Below, one piece after another: positions 57,300 through 64,000 of a stretch of 64,000 nt of DNA; the first letter of the stretch is position 1, and every line of letters begins with the position of its first letter. The stretch is from the NCBI GenBank assembly GCA_047967505.1, contig CM106541.1. One strand, written 5' to 3'. The position numbers and the translations under genes are program-made. This DNA comes from Dipteris shenzhenensis (lineage: Eukaryota; Polypodiophyta; Polypodiopsida; Gleicheniales). The notes beneath the pieces were generated by a model that saw nothing but the letters and a program-made list of their open reading frames with translations, did no database searches and was not told where the DNA came from.

Positions 57300-57760
57300 A
57301 CTGAAATCACATGCATGTTGATGATGTGGCTTGCCATCATCATGATGTGTATACATGTGGCTGATATGGCACCATGCATGGTGATGATGTGGCAATATGG
57401 TGTGGAATATATGAGTCTCTTCCATGACGTGGAAATGTGATGTGGCATGATGAGTTGGCATTCATGAGGTGGTAGATTGACATGGCAAATTGAGGTGGAG
57501 GGATTGGTGATGTGGCAATGTTGACGAGGTATGCCAAGGTGGCAAGGTGTGATGACATGGCTCCAAGAGTCCCTATGATGTGGAATGATGAGGTGGCACA
57601 TGTGGCTAATGTGGCAACACGTGTGGCAATCTAAGGTGGCATGGCAAGGAGTGATGTCACATCTCCTTGATGACATGGCACCATGCGGTCTAACAACGTG
57701 GCATGGTTGCAAGGCAAAAATAGATGACTCAGCCTTCCACATGGGTAGGATGCACACTCC
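57300..57760. repeat. degenerate gatgtggca-rich DNA
   Basis: About 25 loose copies of a 9-12-bp word (gatgtggca, gacatggca, gaggtggca) follow the array. Spacers of array 2 hold a similar word (tatgtggcatgt), so this may be an outer extension of the element end. Confidence 0.5.
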
Positions 57761-57803
57761 AATGGCTTGCCACTAGGGTGGGTGATGCTCCTAGCCTACC
57801 TCA

Positions 57804-57847
57804 CCAAGCCTAATACCAAGCCTACCTTGTCTTGGTATTAGGCTTGG
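57804..57847. repeat. perfect 17-bp inverted repeat with 10-bp loop
   Basis: Arms ccaagcctaataccaag (57804-57820) and its exact complement (57831-57847). A T/C-rich run follows. Role unknown. Confidence 0.85.
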
Positions 57848-58559
57848 GTGGCCCTTTTTCCCCCACAAAAGCGAGATTTCACTCTTGGAGGCCATATTGT
57901 ACGTTTCCCTTACTCAAATTTAACCAAATTTTTTTCCGCTTATTCATCATGCGGAGAACTAAAAATATTGACATTTTTGAAATGTTTGGTCATGTTTGAG
58001 AATTACTAGATTTATTTTAAATATTATTTGTTGATCCTCTATGGAGTAAAAGTAAAAATAAAACTTCAATCTTCCTAGATCTAGCCATTGGATTTGGGAT
58101 TTGATGATTGAATCACACACCCTTATGTGCCTACTAACCTTGCACTGAATTGGATTTGCTTAATTATTCAAAATACTAAAAAAATGTGGTGTGCTACTAA
58201 AATGCATGTATTTTATGACTTTATTTATTATAAATAATTATTTATAACTAGATAAATCATTCAAATAATTACCAATAAATCAAGTTAAGCTCTACATAAT
58301 GTAAGAGACCACATACAAAGTTTCAATAACATTTAATCTAAAATGAGTGAGAAATATGACACTCTCTGTTTGTGACAAAGGTGTGAGGAACCATGCTGTG
58401 CGACACAAAGAAATTTTTTGTGTGTGCATCGAATTTTCGATTAGACTATACCATTGTGTGCACAATAGCATGTGTGATGTTGTGTCTAAAGACTTCAAAG
58501 ACTAGATCCATAGGGAAGTACATGAGATTTGCATTTTTGTGTGCTAAAAAGCTTGTTTT
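57848..58559. other. gene-free AT-rich DNA
   Basis: Nothing recognised. Confidence 0.4.
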
Positions 58560-61500
58560 TCCACCTTCTAAGGATTGGGGAGTGAACAAAAAGTGGATAC
58601 TCTTAGCTTGCTACTTCCTATGTATCCAAAAGAGTATTGATATACATAATTTGGGTCCAAAAGAGTGTTCGTACACAAAATTTGTATCCAAAAGAGTGTT
58701 TATATCTGAACAAACGTTTTCTCTGAAAGCATAATCTTTAACAAAATTTGTCCCCAAAAGAGACGTTCTCATGCATATGCTAAAGAGAGGAGGAGGTCTA
58801 CTGCTTGACATTACTCACTCGTATTTTCCTCCTCCTCATGGCTAGATAGGTCACTCAGGACTCATCTTGCACATCTTCTAATATATACTATTCAACTCTT
58901 CTTGAATGATGTACCCATGGTCCAAGAAGATGTCTACACAAACCATGATGTCTTTGACATTCTCCTCCTTGCTAATTTGTGGCTCGATGCAGTCGCTCCA
59001 AAGCTTGTGGAGATCCTATAGGTTGATTCGTGTGACCCTCAAGTAATGCTGATCCTATGACAATCGGCCTTGAACCCCCCCATGCACTTGCACTTTGACA
59101 TTCAACTTTGACCAATCTGCGTCATGTGCAATTGTTTCTACTACATGTGATAGCAAAGTATCCATGGGCCAAATGGTGGCAACATGGGGAAGTGGGTTTG
59201 GGTTTAGGGAAGAAAAACCCCAAATTTGGGGGATTGCACAAACGCAGACACAAACAAGAAAGAAAACACAAACACAAGAGGGAGCAAGAGGCAAAAAAAG
59301 CAATAAATACTTACACTTTACTTACAAGACAATTTCCTACTTAAAACTCAAGTTCCATTTGCTAAAACTATGAAAAGACAATTTACTTAAGACTTTATCA
59401 TATATTATCATATATCTCCATAAAATACATTACTATAGGTATCCAAAAGAATATTCATATACAAAATTTGGGTCCAAAAGAGTGTTCATATACAAAATTT
59501 GTGTCTGAAAGAGTGTTCATATACAAACGTTTTCTCTCAAACAGTAATCTTTACCAAATTTGTCTCCAAAAGAGACGTTCTCATGCATATGCTAAAGAGA
59601 GGAGGAGGTCTACTACTGTGCATTATTATCACTCCTACTCTCCTCCTCCTCATGGCTAGATGGATCACTCAGGACCTCATCTTGCACATCTTCTAATATA
59701 TACTGAAACTCTTCTTGGACGATGAACCCACGGTCCAAGAAGATGTCTACACAAACCATGATGTCTTTGATAGTCTCCTCCTTGCTAATTTGTGGCTCTA
59801 AGCGGTCTCTCCAAAGCTTGTGGAAATCTCATAGGTTGATTTGTGTGACGCTCAAGTAATGCTACTCCCGTGACAATCAGTCTTAACCCCACCCATGCAC
59901 TTACACTTTGACATTAAACTTTTATCAAATCGGCATCATGCACAAATTTTTCTACTAGATGTGATAGAGCAGAGTATCCATGTGCCAAATGGTGGCAACA
60001 TGGGGAAGCGGGTTTGGGTTTAGGGAAGAAAAACCCCAAATTTGGGGGGATTGGAATAATAGAGACACAAACAAGAAAAAAAACACAAACCCGAGAGGGA
60101 GCAAGAAGAAAAAAAAGCAATAAATACTTACATTTTACTTAAAAGAAAATTTACTACTTAAAACTCGAGTTCAATTTACTAAAACTATGAAAAGACAATT
60201 TACTTAAGACTTTATCATATATTATCATATATCTACATAAAATACATTACCTTATGTATCCAAAAGAGTATTCATATACGAAATTTGGGTCCAAAAGAGT
60301 CTTCATATACAAAATTTATGTCCAAAGTAGTGTTCATATACCAACTTTTTCTCTAAAAGAGTAATATTTACCAAATTTCTCTCCAAAAGAGACGTTCTCA
60401 TGCATATGCTAAAGAGAGGAGGAGGTCTACTACTGTGCATTACTATCACTCGTACTGTCCTCATCCTCATGGATAGATGGGTCACTCAGGACCTCATATT
60501 GCACATCTTCTAATATATACTGAAACTCTTATTGGACGATGTACCCATGGTCCAAGAAGATGTCACACAAACCATGATTTCTTCGACAGTCTCCTCCTTG
60601 CTAATTTGTGGCTCGAAGCAGTCTCTCCAACATTGATTCATGCGACCATCAAGTAATGCTTCTCCCATGAAAATCGGTCTTGACCCCACCATGTGCTTGC
60701 ACTTTGACATTAGACTTTATCCAATCTACATCATGTGCAATTGTTTCTGCTACATGTGATAGCAAAGTATCCATGTGCCAAATGGTGGCAACATGGGGAA
60801 GCAAGTTTGGGTTTAGGAAAGACAAACACAAATTTGGGGGGATTGGACAAACATAGACATAAACAAGAAAAAAAACACAAACACAAGAGCGAGCAAGAAG
60901 TGGGAACAGCAATAAATACTTACACTTTACTTAAAAGACAATTTACTACTTAAAACTCAAGTTCAATTTACTAAAACTATGAAAAAACAATTTATACTTA
61001 AGACTTTAACACAAACACAAACAAGAAAAAAAACACAAACACAAGAGCGAGTAAGAAGTTGGAAAAGCAATAAATACTTACACTTTACTTAAAAGACAAT
61101 TTACTACTTAAAGCTCAAGTTCAATTTACTAAAACTATGAAAAAACAATTTACTTAAGACTTTATCATAAATCTCCATAAAATACATTACCATATGTATC
61201 CAAAATAGTATTGATATACAAAATTTGGGTCCAAAAGAGTTTTCGTATACAAAATTTGTCTCCAAAAGGGTGTTCACATACAAACTTTTTCTCTAAAAGA
61301 GTAATCTTTAACAAAATTTGTCTCCAAAAGAGACATCCTCATGCATATGCTAAAGAGAGGAGGAGGTCTAGTGCTGTGCATTACTATCACTCGTATTGTC
61401 CTCCTCCTCATGGCTAGATAGGTCACTCGGGACCTCATCTTGCACATCTTCTAATATATACCAAAACTCTTCTTGGATGATGTACCCATGATCCAAGAAG

Positions 61501-62083
61501 ATGTCTACACAAACCATGATGTCTTTGACAGTCTCCTCCTTGTTAATTTGTGGCTTGAAGTAGTCCCTCCAAAGCTTGTGGAAATCTCATAGGTTGATTC
61601 ATGTGACCCTCAAGTAATGTTGCTCCCGTAACAATCGGTCTTGACCCCACCCATGCGGTGGCACTTTGACATTAAACTTTATCCAATCTGGATCATGCAC
61701 ACTTTTTTCTACTACATGTGATAGTAGAGTATCCATGTGCCAAATGGTCACAACACAGGGATGTGGGTGTGGGTTTAGGGAAGACTATCGGGGAGGAGGG
61801 CAGTCCATTTATAATCTGTTGGAAAACAACAACCAAATACGAGCATATAAAACATATTACAAATCATATTAGGAATCTCATTCAAGAACTATTAAAAAAA
61901 TCAAGGTACAAACAAGCTACATTCACATTCAATTCTATTCAAAAAATTAAGGTTACCACAAAGCCAATATATATCACACAAGACAACGTATTCCAAAAAT
62001 ATAATTCTAAAAAACTTTATTGCATCCAATATCCTTTATTCTACAATCTTTGCCAATGACATCCCCAATCACTTTATTCTGCT
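58560..62083 (-). repeat. tandem array of about 815-bp hAT-related units (4 copies)
   Basis: Units start near 58618, 59433, 60253 and 61193 with tatccaaaagagtattcata (or close). Each carries, on the plus strand, four or five imperfect 31-bp repeats, the reverse complement of the acidic-tail ORF seen at 28128-28424, an aaatttgggg-gattgg segment, an aaacacaaacacaaga segment, and ttacactttacttaaaagac, which is complementary to the intron before the hAT exon at 31026. The third step is 940 bp because about 110 bp is duplicated (60870-61090). The last unit extends to 62083 and matches 27810-28848. All ORFs carry lesions. Confidence 0.85.
61195..61335. repeat. 31-bp short tandem repeats inside the hAT-related unit
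   Basis: Minus-strand unit ctcttttggagacaaatttt followed by gtatatgaaca, repeated four to five times with changes. Present in all five large units (also 27955-28095, 58620-58765, 59435-59580, 60255-60400). Confidence 0.8.
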
Positions 62084-63123
62084 TTATCCCCTCAACTTTT
62101 GTACATTTGATTCTTTTCTTTTTCCTTCTCTGCTTCATCCTCCTTCAATCTTTAAAGTCTCCCCTCCTCTCTTCATATATCTCACACCACTCCCTTGCTA
62201 TATCTTTTTATGTTCCCTTCTGGTCTATTGCTCGTTCCCTTCATGCCGCTCTCTCGTCGTCCCCCTCTCATTGTTTCCCTCCTTGCACTCCTTCCACTTT
62301 GCTACTCCTTGTTGCTCTCTCTTCATTCCTCGTGTCAACCCTATGTCTAGAAGCGTATGCGATCCCAACTTTCGGCCCTTTTTATACAGCAAAGTCTTTG
62401 AAGGTGTTGCTGTGTGCTAGCTACCTATCTTTTGGTTGATGTTTGGAACCAAAGAAGTTTCTGTCTGGCAAAGATTCAAAAGGTCTAATCAATCTCCTAA
62501 ATCTCAGTTGGCATAGAGGGGATAAAATGCTGACATGGATTCAATGTTTTGATAAGATCTAGTCCAAAATCATTCCCAAAAAAAAACAACTCATGTCTTC
62601 TATGGTAGATTAGACACAAGCTCATTTGGACAGGGAGAAATGCTATGAGGATAGGTATTGGGAATGGATGATGCACAAGGTGTAATTGAGCTAATGGGGA
62701 TATTCCCCATTCATTCATGAACTGCCCTTCATCTATCAAGTGTGGGATACTGTGAGGATGTCTATCTTGCCTTTCCCTTGCATTATGATTACATTATCCT
62801 AGGAGACATTCCGATCAAATTTAAAGAAGATTGGATAGTGACATCAAGGCCCATGCTTTCATGAATATTTGATTGCAAAGGGATATTAGAAGTTTTAGAG
62901 ATGAATTTGTTGATGCTTGCCACTATTTACTAACATAGTGGATATTGATAGGAACGGGCCAGTAATTTGAAGAATGTGACAGGTTGGTGCATCAAGTTCA
63001 TGACTATTTTAAAAAGGAAGCGAAGATGGTGAGACAACAATCGGAGTTGGCGGAGAGATGTGGAACCTGCTCCTGATATTGTGGAAGCTCTTCCTTAGGA
63101 TGACTCCCTACGGGTTGATGAGG
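62084..63123. other. mostly gene-free DNA with an inverted repeat partner of 33763-33885
   Basis: The reverse strand of 62340-62475 carries the same TATA-like promoter segment as 33763-33885 (gctgtataaaaagggcc). Plus-strand text near 62980-63060 (HQVHDYFKKEAKMVRQQSEL) looks coding-like and leads towards the next segment. No complete gene. Confidence 0.4.
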
Positions 63124-64000
63124 GAGAAGAGATTGTTCATCTACATCACATTTTTAATCAAACTTCCTCCTCTCTTGTGGATGTGGATTTCATACACACA
63201 TGCACACTTTGTCTTCGTCCTAAATCTCTGATTGATCCTTTTCCTCCTAATCTTACCCATGCAAAAATTCTTGAAGATGGAAGCCCCAAACCCAAGAATT
63301 TGTTTGGAGGATTGCCTATTTTTAAAGAGAGAGAAAATCGCTCCTAGTGCTCATGCTTTGGAACCACATGCTGATAAAGTTGTGCTCCTAGATGTCCCTC
63401 ACATGCATAGATCAATCCAATTAGATATAGGAGACCAGTGCCTTTAAATGCTTCCCCCTTGCTCCCTAGAGCACTTAGGATTCCTCACAAGCTACTTTGA
63501 AGGTTCCAACAAATAAGTCATCGATCCATCCATATCCTCTGTCGACTGCCCTTCGCAAATCAAGATGCTATAGTAAATCAAATATGATAATTTGGTGCTT
63601 AAAGTACCTTTCAAGTTGAATATTATCTACAAAAGTGAGTGAAGAATTTATTTATTGCTTATGGTCAAATCATATCAAGAAATGTGTTTCTTTCTCCCAT
63701 TTTTTTCTTACAGGGGTAGAGTTCCTTACAATGTAAAAAACTCCTCCTTATGATATAATCTAAACCTTGTGATTTAAAAAAATTCATCTTAGTCAATTGG
63801 TGTTGCTATGCACCTGATGGGGACTCAACAAAGACAGTGCTATGTGAGAGAATGGTCCTGGAGAGTGTAGAAGCAAGGGTCACTCAATACGTAATGTAAG
63901 AATAGGTTCGTTAGTGGAAGGGGATACTTTATTTTGGGGGAATTGATGCACCATTTACAAACAAAAGTGGTTTTAAAATTTATTTATCCAATATAAATAT
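63124..64000. repeat. inverted segmental duplication, right copy (partner 38752-39640)
   Basis: Plus-strand coding-like text DEGEEIVHLHHIFNQTSSSL, TCTLCLRPKSLIDPFPP, DGSPKPKNLFGGLP (about 63117-63330) occurs on the minus strand at 39640-39430. Near 63810 lies APDGDST...CERMVLESVEA, the alpha coiled-coil/RING N-terminal segment also found at 38930. Family of the TCTLC stretch not recognised. The copy continues past the window. Confidence 0.85.

Noticed and set aside
62020-62439. 139-codon hydrophobic Ser/Leu/Phe-rich ORF
   Set aside because: Pyrimidine-rich repeat DNA; its end overlaps a dispersed promoter-like segment read on the other strand, and no domain is present.

Overview
The window reads as repeat-rich, gene-poor nuclear DNA of a land plant with a large genome. 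The evidence is Ty1-copia, Ty3-gypsy and hAT remnants, plant-style phase-0 introns, a copia primer-binding site (TGGTATCAGAGCC), and heavy C-to-T decay as expected of plant transposon methylation. A secreted Spherulin-4-like protein and a small hydrophilic protein are the only two ordinary host genes I can support. A seed-free plant (fern or bryophyte grade) is my guess, not a demonstration.

Layout. 0.6-9.2 kb: palindrome-rich repeats and decayed parts of a mobile element (called alpha here). 10.2-10.9 kb: 3' end of a copia element. 13.7 kb: small host gene. 15.6-18 kb: very degraded coding-like DNA. 19.1-24.7 kb: complete copia element with both LTRs and a perfect 5-bp target duplication, inserted in a repeat whose empty relative lies at 36.9 kb. 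26.2-27.4 kb: second alpha fragment. 27.8-31.5 kb: stack of hAT, copia and gypsy pieces plus the first array of a perfect 16-bp palindrome. 32.6-33.4 kb: intact Spherulin-4-like gene on the minus strand. 35.7-38.6 kb: more alpha fragments. 39.6-42.6 kb: truncated copia element. 42.57-57.28 kb: a segment bounded by two further palindrome arrays (called beta). 58.6-62.1 kb: about 815-bp tandem units related to the hAT element. 63.1-64.0 kb: inverted copy of 38.75-39.64 kb.

The most interesting object is the 14.7-kb beta segment. Each end carries 7-8 copies of TACCTCGATCGAGGTA. A TATA box and a plus-strand gene (coiled coil plus RING-type zinc motif) follow the left array. A convergent minus-strand gene starts just inside the right array; its protein has DFAENY, SDGC and HGKGEHDG motifs spaced like the catalytic residues of a DDE-type transposase (inference). 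Between them lie about 30 copies of a 185-bp satellite. The scattered alpha fragments encode relatives of both proteins and have their own palindrome repeats. I read this as one lineage of large plant DNA transposons with a two-protein module and family-specific palindromic terminal or promoter repeats. All copies here are broken, mostly by stops that one C-to-T change in a Gln or Arg codon would explain.
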